Shown here one piece after another: positions 1 through 5,620 of a stretch of DNA of 6,323 nt. The notes beneath the pieces are model-generated. The model did no database searches. It was not told the DNA's origin and saw only the letters and a program-made list of their open reading frames with translations. Position 1 is the first letter of the stretch; every line of letters starts with the position of its first letter. Origin of the DNA: an uncultured Candidatus Melainabacteria bacterium (lineage in GTDB: Bacteria > Cyanobacteriota > Vampirovibrionia > Gastranaerophilales > Gastranaerophilaceae); contig CAKURN010000088.1 of the NCBI GenBank assembly GCA_934675695.1, positions 1 through 6,323 on the forward strand, read 5' to 3'. Both the position numbers and the translations under genes were made by a program.

Positions 1-1544
1 CCTATCATCTCATAAGCAAGAGCCATATTGTACAATGTATCTGCATTGTCAGGAACATATCTCAATACTTCACTGAATTGTTGGATACTTTGAGCGTATT
101 CCATTTCTTTTGTTAATGCAATAGCATAAGCAATTCTAGCTTTTACAAACCCAGGATTAATATTTAGTGCATCGTAAAAACTTTCTTTTGAATTTTTGAT
201 TGCACCCATTTCATCATACACACAACCCAAAGCGAAATAGTATTGAGGATTGTTGGGTTTGATTGAAATTGCTCTTTTAAAATGGGCAATAGCGTCTTGG
301 AAGCTTTTTATATAGTAATTACAAGCCCCCAATCTATAATAAACATCGTCGTTTTCTTCGTTGTATTTTAAAGCTTCAAAAAATTTGTCGAATGCCTGTG
401 TATATTCGCCTTTATTGAACAAATCTTGAGCCCAAGAAGAAATCAAATTTGAAATGAAGTTGATTATCATTTCGCCTTGTTCAGGGGGCAATTCTTGCAT
501 CAATTTTTTGTACAACTCAACTCCAACTTGATAGTTGCCTGTAATTGCATAAGCACCTGCAAGCGTAAAAGCAAATTCTGTTTCTTTTGGATTTTCGAGT
601 ATTAATTTTTTCAACTTATCAATCGCTTCTTTGTATTGCCCGTTTTTTATCATCGCATTACAAAGTTCATTTTGGTGATAGAAGTAATTAGAAGATTTTT
701 CGTCTTCTAAAGAAATTATTTTCTCATAAGTCGCAATTACATCTGGCCACATTTCAAGCGTAACTTGAGCTTGGGCGATTTTTTCCAATATTTCAAAATC
801 ATCACCTGCAATTGAAATTACTTTGTTATAATAAAACAAAGAATCTTTCCAATACTTTAATTTAGAAGCCAAATCAGCCAAAATCAGCAACAACTCTATA
901 TTTTCAGAATCTGACTGATAAATTTTTCTATATACATCATAGGCTTTTTCATTGTCGTCAATTTTTACATACAAATCTGCAAGCGTGTATTCGAGTTCTT
1001 TTCTTCTGTCTTCATCAAGCTCTGCTTCAACGAGCATTTCATACATTTTGGCAGCTTTTTCGTATTCTTGTACACTGTTATACAAAGTAGCCAAAGTTTC
1101 GACAGCTTGGACATTTCCGCTATCGTACATCAAAATTTGTTCGTTTAGTTCGATTGCTCTGGATTTTGGGCCGTTTTCGACATAGTATTTAGCTAAAAGT
1201 TCTTGAGTTTGCACATCAAAAGGAGCAACAGAAAGAATTGCTTCATAGTGCATTATTGCCATTTGTTCATCATGGAGCTCCATCAACGCTTGGGCTAAAA
1301 TTCTTCTGATTTCTATATCGCCATAGTTTTTTGTTAGAGCTTTTTGTGCCAATTTTTGCACTTCTTGATATTTGCCTTCTGCAAAAAGTTTTTGGCATTG
1401 TTCAAGAGCATCTTCATATTCTGTTGTATCAATTGGTGCTTCTTTAGGTTCTGTAGTATTTACAACATTCGTTACAAATAATGCATAAACCCAAATTATG
1501 CAACAAATAAAAATTACTAATCCTATTATTAAAAGAACATTCAT
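1..1544 (-). CDS. Membrane-anchored TPR-repeat protein, 3' end beyond the window
   Basis: The frame is open from an ATG at 1542-1544 to the left edge, giving at least 514 residues, so the C-terminus is missing. Residues about 3-24 form one strongly hydrophobic segment (MNVLLIIGLVIFICC...) with no signal peptidase or lipobox site, so it reads as an N-terminal membrane anchor. From about residue 42 to the edge the protein is helical tetratricopeptide repeats. The clearest is near the edge: YYRLGACNYYIKSFQDAIAH, followed by ISIKPNNPQYYFALG. About a dozen repeats are estimated by eye. TPR arrays are protein-binding scaffolds and no enzymatic motif is visible. It follows pilin D by 50 bp on the same strand but has its own promoter. 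An in-frame TAG 15 bases upstream of the ATG rules out an earlier start. No Shine-Dalgarno is seen and the -10 box lies six bases before the ATG. A role in pilus assembly is inferred only from position. Confidence 0.9.
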   Translation of the reverse strand, partial: MNVLLIIGLVIFICCIIWVYALFVTNVVNTTEPKEAPIDTTEYEDALEQCQKLFAEGKYQEVQKLAQKALTKNYGDIEIRRILAQALMELHDEQMAIMHYEAILSVAPFDVQTQELLAKYYVENGPKSRAIELNEQILMYDSGNVQAVETLATLYNSVQEYEKAAKMYEMLVEAELDEDRRKELEYTLADLYVKIDDNEKAYDVYRKIYQSDSENIELLLILADLASKLKYWKDSLFYYNKVISIAGDDFEILEKIAQAQVTLEMWPDVIATYEKIISLEDEKSSNYFYHQNELCNAMIKNGQYKEAIDKLKKLILENPKETEFAFTLAGAYAITGNYQVGVELYKKLMQELPPEQGEMIINFISNLISSWAQDLFNKGEYTQAFDKFFEALKYNEENDDVYYRLGACNYYIKSFQDAIAHFKRAISIKPNNPQYYFALGCVYDEMGAIKNSKESFYDALNINPGFVKARIAYAIALTKEMEYAQSIQQFSEVLRYVPDNADTLYNMALAYEMI

Positions 1545-1550
1545 GGTAAA

Positions 1551-1579
1551 ATTATACTATTTTATAAAAAAATTAGCAA
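1551..1579 (-). promoter_or_regulatory. Promoter of the TPR gene, predicted leaderless
   Basis: On the minus strand there is a -35 TTGCTA (1574-1579), a 17-bp spacer and a perfect -10 TATAAT (1551-1556). Six bases (TTTACC) then lead to the ATG at 1544. Normal -10 to +1 spacing puts the transcription start on the A of that ATG, so the mRNA would have no 5' leader. This agrees with the absence of a Shine-Dalgarno. The start codon is supported by the hydrophobic anchor that begins immediately after it. Confidence 0.65.
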
Positions 1580-1594
1580 AACTTTTAGAAAAAA

Positions 1595-2152
1595 TTATCT
1601 TAATCCGTCTTTGTCGATTGCAATTATGTATCTATCTATTCCAAGAACATTTGGAAGATCACTATCATTTACATCATAAAATATAGCACCGCAAGTATCG
1701 TATTCATTCATAGCTTCTGTTCCATAAGAAGGGTTGTATGTGGTCGTTGTTGTAGAACAATTTCCGTATAATTTTAGTGCAAAAAACGCACCGTTTTTCA
1801 ATTTCAGATTGCCACTATAACCGCTATAAGTAGAAGAAGCACTGCTTCTAGAGCGTTTTAGGGTTTTTTTGTATAGTTCTACTAATTTGCTTGTTGCACC
1901 TTCGTCTGTCAAATCAAAAACGCTGCTTTTATCTACTGTGTATAATTTTGATAAATCAGATTGTTTTGAATATCTTCTGGATAAATCCAATGTTGCAACG
2001 GACAACTGGCTATAGACTAATTTTCCTGCTTTGTAATAAGCGTCTTCTTTAATTTTTCCGGCATTTAAACTTTTTATAAGAAAAAAAGCCAATACACCGC
2101 CGAGTAAAAGAACGATAGAGGCTTCTGCTAATGTATAGGCTTTTTGTTTCAT
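1595..2152 (-). CDS. Prepilin-like protein D (type IV pilin / pseudopilin family)
   Basis: This 185-residue protein begins MKQKAYTLAEASIVLLLGGV. It has a short Lys-rich leader, a predicted prepilin peptidase cut after Ala5, a mature N-terminal Tyr6, the conserved Glu at mature position 5 (E10), and then a hydrophobic helix to about residue 28. This is the class III signal of type IV pilins and type II secretion pseudopilins, which sit in the inner membrane before assembly. The middle is Ser/Thr/Tyr-rich (about 100-145) with a five-Thr run inside a loop between C132 and C154. The tail carries the family motif D160-V-N-D-x3-P167-N168-x2-G171-x-D173-x-Y175, with Asp where the other pilins have Gly after Asn. 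The start is 6 bp after the stop of pilin C and a G-rich stretch at the end of C may serve as its ribosome site, so translation is probably coupled. The leader has Ala instead of the usual Gly at -1, and the helix is less canonical than in A-C. Confidence 0.85.
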   Translation of the reverse strand: MKQKAYTLAEASIVLLLGGVLAFFLIKSLNAGKIKEDAYYKAGKLVYSQLSVATLDLSRRYSKQSDLSKLYTVDKSSVFDLTDEGATSKLVELYKKTLKRSRSSASSTYSGYSGNLKLKNGAFFALKLYGNCSTTTTTYNPSYGTEAMNEYDTCGAIFYDVNDSDLPNVLGIDRYIIAIDKDGLR

Positions 2153-2158
2153 ATTCTA

Positions 2159-2719
2159 TTAACCCCCAACGATACCGTTAATATCTAGAGGTATTGTGTA
2201 TCTGTCTTTACCTAAAACATTCGGTTCATCGCCACCATTTATATCCAAATACAACATACCATAAGGACCAGCAGCATTTGTAGAACTCGTTTCTCCGGGA
2301 ATCCAAGTTGTTGTAGAACTAACAGACCCGGACAATACTCCTAAACAAGCACCATTTTTTAGATACATTACAGTTCCATTGTTACAGTGAGAACTTGCAC
2401 TACCTGTTCTTGCAGTTGACATATATAGTTTCAAATCATTAACAAAGTTCGCACCTTGGTTTGTGGATGCCATTGAAAAATTAGTTGATGAAGTGTTATA
2501 TGTGTATATAATGTCCATTTTGTTGTAAGGAGCTTTGTCTGTTAAAACTTGCATTATCGCTGTATCAATTTCACCATAAATTGTTTTTGCTAAAACCTGA
2601 TAACCTTTGTCTTTAAATTGAGCAGGTTTAATAACAGTAATCTGAACAGCAGCAATAATTCCTAAGATTGTCATAACAAGCACTGCTTCTGCCATAGTAA
2701 ACGCTTTAATTTTTTTCAT
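2159..2719 (-). CDS. Prepilin-like protein C, tandem paralogue of B
   Basis: This 186-residue protein has leader MKKIKA, a predicted cut between Ala6 and Phe7, and mature FTMAE with Glu5 (E11). A hydrophobic helix follows to about residue 30. These mark a type IV pilin-like or pseudopilin subunit. Residues 1-68 match pilin B except at positions 4, 62 and 67. The middle (about 69-150) is diverged and Ser/Thr/Asn-rich. The last 36 residues are again very similar and carry D159-I-N-G-x3-P166-N167-x2-G170-x-D172-x-Y174-x-I-P-L-D-I-N-G-I. Cysteines are C112 (SHC) and C125 (NGAC), unlike the C-x21-C arrangement of A and D. The ATG at 2717-2719 is preceded by AAAGGA about 13 bases upstream, a distant ribosome site that is duplicated in front of B. 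The gene lies 69 bp after B and 6 bp before D. Confidence 0.9.
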   Translation of the reverse strand: MKKIKAFTMAEAVLVMTILGIIAAVQITVIKPAQFKDKGYQVLAKTIYGEIDTAIMQVLTDKAPYNKMDIIYTYNTSSTNFSMASTNQGANFVNDLKLYMSTARTGSASSHCNNGTVMYLKNGACLGVLSGSVSSTTTWIPGETSSTNAAGPYGMLYLDINGGDEPNVLGKDRYTIPLDINGIVGG

Positions 2720-2739
2720 TATGTTTGTTTTTCCTTTTT
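2522..2739. repeat. Copy 2 of a 218-bp direct repeat (5' part of pilin C and its leader)
   Basis: This segment aligns without gaps to 3152-3369 at an offset of 630 bp. I count 14 mismatches in 218 positions (about 94% identity). It covers the ribosome-site leader and codons 1 to about 66 of pilin C. Outside it, the middle is diverged and the last 111 bp (2159-2269 against 2789-2899) show 27 mismatches (about 76%). Confidence 0.9.
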
Positions 2740-2788
2740 GACTATTATTTAACTATTTTTATATTAATTTTGTTTAAATTCGATATTA

Positions 2789-3349
2789 TTAACCGCCTTT
2801 AATTCCATTAATATCAAGCGGAATTGTATATTGGTCTTTTCCAATTACATTTGGCTCATCAGCACCATTTATGTCTAAATACAACATTCCATACTCACCC
2901 TTTGAAGTAGTATTTCCTGTTTCTCCGGGAATTCTTGTAACAGAATCTGTTGTAACTGCTGATTTTACTCCCAAACAAGCACCGTTTTTCAAGTGCATAA
3001 CAGACGCATTACCTGTAGTGCAGTGAGAACTGTTAGAGCCTGCTCTAGATGTTGCTAAATACAACTTCAACACCCCAACAAAACTTGCTTCTGTACCTGC
3101 AGTACCTGTATTAAACAAAGTATTACTTGTATTGTAAATATTGTTCATTTGGTTGTAAGGAGCTCTATCGGTTAAAACTTGCATTATCGCTGTATCAATT
3201 TCACCATAAATTGTTTTTGCTAAAACTTGATAACCTTTGTCTTTAAATTGAGCAGGTTTAATAACAGTGATTTGAACGGCAGCGATAATCCCTAATATTG
3301 TCATAACCAACACTGCTTCTGCCATAGTAAACGCTTTAAATTTTTTCAT
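2789..3349 (-). CDS. Prepilin-like protein B, tandem paralogue of C
   Basis: This is 186 residues from the ATG at 3347-3349 (MKKFKAFTMAEAV...), the same length as pilin C. An in-frame ATG further up (3415) would place 22 extra residues before the leader and overlap pilin A, so it is rejected: the class III leader must be near the N-terminus. The cut is predicted after Ala6, with Glu5 of the mature form at E11 and a hydrophobic helix to about residue 30. The middle differs from C. Cysteines are C110 (SHC) and C125 (NGAC). The tail has D159-I-N-G-x3-P166-N167-x2-G170-x-D172-x-Y174 and ends DINGIKGG. The gene lies 19 bp after the stop of pilin A, with a purine-rich AAAAGGAAAAG before it, so it is clearly in the same operon. 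It is likely a pilus or pseudopilus subunit whose exact role (major or minor) cannot be read from sequence alone. Confidence 0.9.
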   Translation of the reverse strand: MKKFKAFTMAEAVLVMTILGIIAAVQITVIKPAQFKDKGYQVLAKTIYGEIDTAIMQVLTDRAPYNQMNNIYNTSNTLFNTGTAGTEASFVGVLKLYLATSRAGSNSSHCTTGNASVMHLKNGACLGVKSAVTTDSVTRIPGETGNTTSKGEYGMLYLDINGADEPNVIGKDQYTIPLDINGIKGG

Positions 3350-3369
3350 TATGTTTGCTTTTCCTTTTT
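3152..3369. repeat. Copy 1 of the 218-bp direct repeat (5' part of pilin B and its leader)
   Basis: This is the partner of 2522-2739. It begins within codon 66 of pilin B and ends at the stop codon of pilin A, so the repeated unit includes the intergenic leader. The sharp contrast between this block and the rest of the two genes is the basis for the gene-conversion finding. Confidence 0.9.
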
Positions 3370-4001
3370 TAGTCATTGCTATATTTAATTCCTCTAACGT
3401 CAATCGGGATAACAAACTGGTCAGAGCCTAATTTGTTAGGGCTTTTTTCTCCATTAACGTCAACAAAAATTGAAGCACAAATGTTGTTTATTGTAGATGT
3501 TTCTCTATAGTTTGGCGGTATTGATTTTGTTTCTGAAGAAGTACAATTGCCATAGAATTTGAATCCCAAAAGCTCTCCGTCTTGCATAAAAAAGAAATTA
3601 GAATACAAATCAGTCAACTTTCCAAGAGAAGTTTTTTTGTAATTAATCAAATTGCCTTTAAAATATTCATCATTCAAATTGACCGGAAGTGCGTTTACAA
3701 CAAGGTGTTTTTTGAATTTTTTGACTATTCTTGTTGCATTTTTTGTTTCTGTAATCGAAAATTTTCCACTTTCATCAAACATGCCAGTTAAATCATCAGA
3801 AGAAGAATCTTCAACAAGTATCATCGTCAATGCTTGCCCTATAACAGAAACAGCTTTTTCGGCTTTTGTATCAAAACCTTTTTGTTGAGGGTTGTATGTT
3901 TGCATAGATTGAAGACAAATCGCTCCAATAACGCCCAAAATAACCAACACCAATAGGGCTTCTGCCATAGTAAATCCTAATTTTTTATTATTTTTCAACA
4001 T
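3369..4001 (-). CDS. Prepilin-like protein A, first gene of the pilin cluster
   Basis: This 210-residue protein starts MLKNNKKLGFTMAEALLVLV. It has the canonical prepilin site G9|F10 with Glu5 of the mature form at E14, followed by a hydrophobic helix to about residue 30. It is the only one of the four with the usual Gly at -1. The middle is charged and lysine-rich, which sets it apart from B-D. C153 and C175 flank a loop just before the tail motif D181-V-N-G-x3-P188-N189-x2-G192-x-D194-x-F196-x-I-P-I-D. The spacing (22 between cysteines, 6 from the second Cys to the motif Asp) is identical in pilin D, suggesting a shared disulfide loop. A GAGGTG ribosome site precedes the ATG. The gene follows the response regulator by 62 bp and precedes pilin B by 19 bp. 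Being longest and first, it could be a minor or tip-type subunit, but that is a guess. Confidence 0.9.
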   Translation of the reverse strand: MLKNNKKLGFTMAEALLVLVILGVIGAICLQSMQTYNPQQKGFDTKAEKAVSVIGQALTMILVEDSSSDDLTGMFDESGKFSITETKNATRIVKKFKKHLVVNALPVNLNDEYFKGNLINYKKTSLGKLTDLYSNFFFMQDGELLGFKFYGNCTSSETKSIPPNYRETSTINNICASIFVDVNGEKSPNKLGSDQFVIPIDVRGIKYSND

Positions 4002-4006
4002 AACAC

Positions 4007-4022
4007 CTCAATTATACTTGAG
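4007..4022. repeat. Short inverted repeat over the pilin A -10 box and ribosome site
   Basis: CTCAA (4007-4011) and TTGAG (4018-4022) are perfect 5-bp arms around a 6-base loop. The repeat covers the -10 box of pilin A, and one arm includes part of the GAGG ribosome site. It could be a small operator or, in a read-through transcript, a weak hairpin hiding the ribosome site. Arms this short arise easily by chance. Confidence 0.35.
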
Positions 4023-4038
4023 TTCTACCGATTTTCAA
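4011..4038 (-). promoter_or_regulatory. Promoter of the pilin cluster
   Basis: The minus strand has -35 TTGAAA (4033-4038), a 16-bp spacer and a perfect -10 TATAAT (4011-4016), in the gap between the response regulator and pilin A. The expected start is near 4004, only about three bases before the ATG. In that case the GAGGTG ribosome site (4004-4009) would be mostly untranscribed from this promoter and usable only in transcripts reading in from the regulator gene. Confidence 0.6.
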
Positions 4039-4063
4039 TCTTATTTCATTTATTTGGACTATA

Positions 4064-4978
4064 TTAAAATACGTTGTTCATTTCAACAAATTCTATCGCA
4101 TCTTCTATAGTGTCAAAAGTCTGTATCGCATCGGTCAAAAATACGTTTTCCAGAGCATTTTTGATATCATCACAAGGTTTTACTATTGCAAAAATACCTT
4201 CTTTAACAGAAGTTGCTTTATACACTTCTGCAAAAAGTCTGGAGTAGCTTTCTGTGAAGATTTTTATATGTTCTAAATTGAAAATTATGTTGTTTTTTCC
4301 ACTAAGAACATTTGCGTTTACTTCTTGAATTATTTTGTCAACGTATTTTTCGTTGTTAATTTTGTATATTGTCATAACGCAGATATTTTCGTTAACGTAG
4401 TATTTTACATATTCTTCGTTTGTGATTTTGTTTGAAACACTGGTTATGAATTTTAGTATATTTTCGTGCCATTGTGGAGATTTTGGCACAAATTCGTCTA
4501 TTTCAAGTTTGTATGCTTCTTGAACAATTTGTGGATTGTCTGTTCCTGATATAGCAATGATTTTGAAATCTCTGTTTTCTTCGTTTCTGATTCTGTTTGC
4601 TTCTTTAATCAAATCAAAACCGTCTTGATAATCAGGCAAATATAAATCCAAAACCAAAAAGTCGAAAGATTTTTTCTTAAATTCAGCAATAGCTTCTTCT
4701 TTGCTTCTTGCTACATATACGTTCATACCTATTTTTTTAAGCATTGTAGACAATTGAAATATAGACAATTCCGTATCATCAACAATCAACACACTCGTTA
4801 CTTCTGCAGTAAAAAAACTCATTGGAAAACTAAAGTAGTTTAGTTTTCTTTCTATCGCAATCAAAGCCCTTGAAACTAGGTCTTTCGGGTCTTCTTGAGT
4901 ATCGGCTGCAACTTCAATCTCTGACAGTTTTAATAAATCGTCAAATTGTTCTTTTGTAATAGCAAATTCGTTTTCCAT
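4064..4978 (-). CDS. Response regulator with receiver (REC) domain and STAS-like C-terminal domain
   Basis: This is 304 residues from the ATG at 4976-4978 (MENEFAITKE...). An earlier in-frame ATG at 5053 would add a 25-residue Lys/Asn-rich stretch that looks untranslated, so the shorter form is preferred. Residues 1-58 are a helical, acidic N-terminal region. Residues about 62-180 are a receiver domain: acidic pair D67-D68 (LIVDD), phosphoacceptor D111 (LVLDLYLPD), switch residue S144 (AISGT), aromatic F163 and lysine K166 (FVPKSP). All key residues are present, so it should be phosphorylated by a histidine kinase, none of which is in the window. Residues about 197-300 resemble a STAS / anti-sigma-factor-antagonist fold (IIFNLEHIKIFTESYSRLFA), but the usual D-S-S-G is degenerate (E243-S-Y-S). 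No DNA-binding domain is seen, so output is probably by protein-protein contact. The STAS call is less sure than REC. Confidence 0.85.
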   Translation of the reverse strand: MENEFAITKEQFDDLLKLSEIEVAADTQEDPKDLVSRALIAIERKLNYFSFPMSFFTAEVTSVLIVDDTELSIFQLSTMLKKIGMNVYVARSKEEAIAEFKKKSFDFLVLDLYLPDYQDGFDLIKEANRIRNEENRDFKIIAISGTDNPQIVQEAYKLEIDEFVPKSPQWHENILKFITSVSNKITNEEYVKYYVNENICVMTIYKINNEKYVDKIIQEVNANVLSGKNNIIFNLEHIKIFTESYSRLFAEVYKATSVKEGIFAIVKPCDDIKNALENVFLTDAIQTFDTIEDAIEFVEMNNVF

Positions 4979-4984
4979 AATCTG

Positions 4985-4990
4985 ATTATA
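4985..4990 (-). promoter_or_regulatory. -10 box of the response regulator gene, predicted leaderless
   Basis: A perfect TATAAT on the minus strand is followed by exactly six bases (CAGATT) and then the ATG at 4978. This is the same spacing as in front of the TPR gene. No convincing -35 is seen at 16-18 bp and no Shine-Dalgarno is present. The placement supports the shorter start for the regulator. Confidence 0.45.
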
Positions 4991-5064
4991 CAATAATTTT
5001 TTAAAATTACTAGATTTTTTTGTTTTGTTTATAAATATTTTTAGGAATTTCATTTTTTTATATT

Positions 5065-5083
5065 AAATTTTGTAACAAAATTT
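5065..5083. promoter_or_regulatory. 19-bp perfect palindrome in the divergent intergenic region, operator candidate
   Basis: AAATTTTGT-A-ACAAAATTT has perfect 9-bp arms around one central base. It lies between the divergent starts at 4978 and 5159, about 87 bp from the first and 75 bp from the second. It reads like a dimeric repressor or activator site. A hairpin role is unlikely because there is no loop. A/T-rich arms raise the chance of coincidence, but the GT/AC core makes it more than a plain A/T run. Confidence 0.5.
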
Positions 5084-5158
5084 CTTTTTGCGTGCAATTT
5101 CTATCTCAAAAAATACTTTTATATATTGTATAGAATTATTTTAAAGAGTTTACAAAAT

Positions 5159-5539
5159 ATGGCAATCGACAACACAAAATTAGGTTATTTGAGTCAACAA
5201 TATGCTCAACAAATAAATCCGTCAAATCCTTTTTCAAGAGGTATTTCATCTCCAACAACAGGTGTTGGTTCAGGTCAAGTGCTCACACCATACGACAAGG
5301 ATATGGCAGATTTTCGCAAATATTTACCCCAAAACAACGGTTCTGGCGATTTGAATCCTTTTAGTGTAAATAGCGAACAAGGTCAAAATTTATATATTAA
5401 AGAAGGTGCAACAAATACCCAAAATACGTACCAACCTGAAGAAAACTTTCAAACTAGAGGCAACAACGTATTAAACGGTCAATTCGGCGGTGATACTATC
5501 GCAGCAATGGAATATTTGAATCAACTGGAATTAGCGTAA
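5159..5539 (+). CDS. Hypothetical Gln/Asn-rich small protein
   Basis: This is 126 residues from the ATG at 5159 (MAIDNTKLGYLSQQYAQQIN...), the only plus-strand gene in the window. I do not recognise it. A TTG 33 bases upstream would extend the frame but is less likely than the ATG, which has a weak AAAGAG about 10 bases before it. The protein is rich in Gln, Asn, Gly, Ser and Pro, has no cysteine, no signal peptide and no membrane segment, and looks mostly disordered. The ends are the most regular parts: a short amphipathic N-terminal stretch (KLGYLSQQYAQQI) and a C-terminal helix (DTIAAMEYLNQLELA). That could suit a small secreted, filament-associated or adaptor protein, but no function can be assigned. 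It is divergent from the response regulator and convergent with the unknown gene to its right, sharing a terminator with it. Confidence 0.75.
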   Translation: MAIDNTKLGYLSQQYAQQINPSNPFSRGISSPTTGVGSGQVLTPYDKDMADFRKYLPQNNGSGDLNPFSVNSEQGQNLYIKEGATNTQNTYQPEENFQTRGNNVLNGQFGGDTIAAMEYLNQLELA

Positions 5540-5560
5540 AAAGAATTTAAAATAAAAAAT

Positions 5561-5597
5561 AAAAAGGCAGGTTTACTTTTTTGAAACTGCCTTTTTT
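5561..5597. terminator. Bidirectional Rho-independent terminator
   Basis: The arms AAAAAGGCAGGTTT (5561-5574) and AAACTGCCTTTTTT (5584-5597) pair with one bulged G around a short loop. T-runs follow on both strands: TTTTTT at 5592-5597 on the plus strand, and the complement of the A-rich stretch at 5551-5565 on the minus strand. It lies between the convergent stops at 5539 and 5621 and should end both transcripts. Confidence 0.9.
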
Positions 5598-5620
5598 ATC
5601 GTGTTTATAAATGTTTTAGT

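Noticed and set aside
952..1185. Plus-strand open frame rich in Ser opposite the TPR gene
   Set aside because: It is antisense to a clear TPR coding frame and has the low-complexity composition of a shadow frame. The same applies to plus-strand frames at 1498-1686, 3582-3888 and 5742-6213.
1553..1594. Terminator between pilin D and the TPR gene
   Set aside because: T-runs are present but no GC-containing stem could be found, so read-through from the pilins into the TPR gene remains possible.
2720..2788. Internal promoter or small RNA in the 69-bp gap between pilins B and C
   Set aside because: TATAAA-like strings occur but no matching -35 or stable hairpin is visible in this very AT-rich gap.
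2522..3369. Silent pilin cassette system for antigenic variation
   Set aside because: Both repeat copies are full-length genes with leaders and ribosome sites, not promoterless fragments, so a silent-cassette arrangement is not supported by this window.
3350..3415. Earlier ATG for pilin B giving 208 residues
   Set aside because: It overlaps the end of pilin A and puts 22 extra residues before the class III leader. The ATG at 3349 gives a leader matching that of pilin C exactly in length.
4979..5053. Earlier ATG for the response regulator giving 329 residues
   Set aside because: The extension is Lys/Asn-rich as expected from translating AT-rich intergenic DNA, has no ribosome site, and would run through the TATAAT at 4985-4990. 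It is not excluded.
5126..5158. TTG start adding 11 residues to the plus-strand gene
   Set aside because: The ATG at 5159 is a better codon with a weak purine site upstream, and the added residues look like AT-rich leader sequence.
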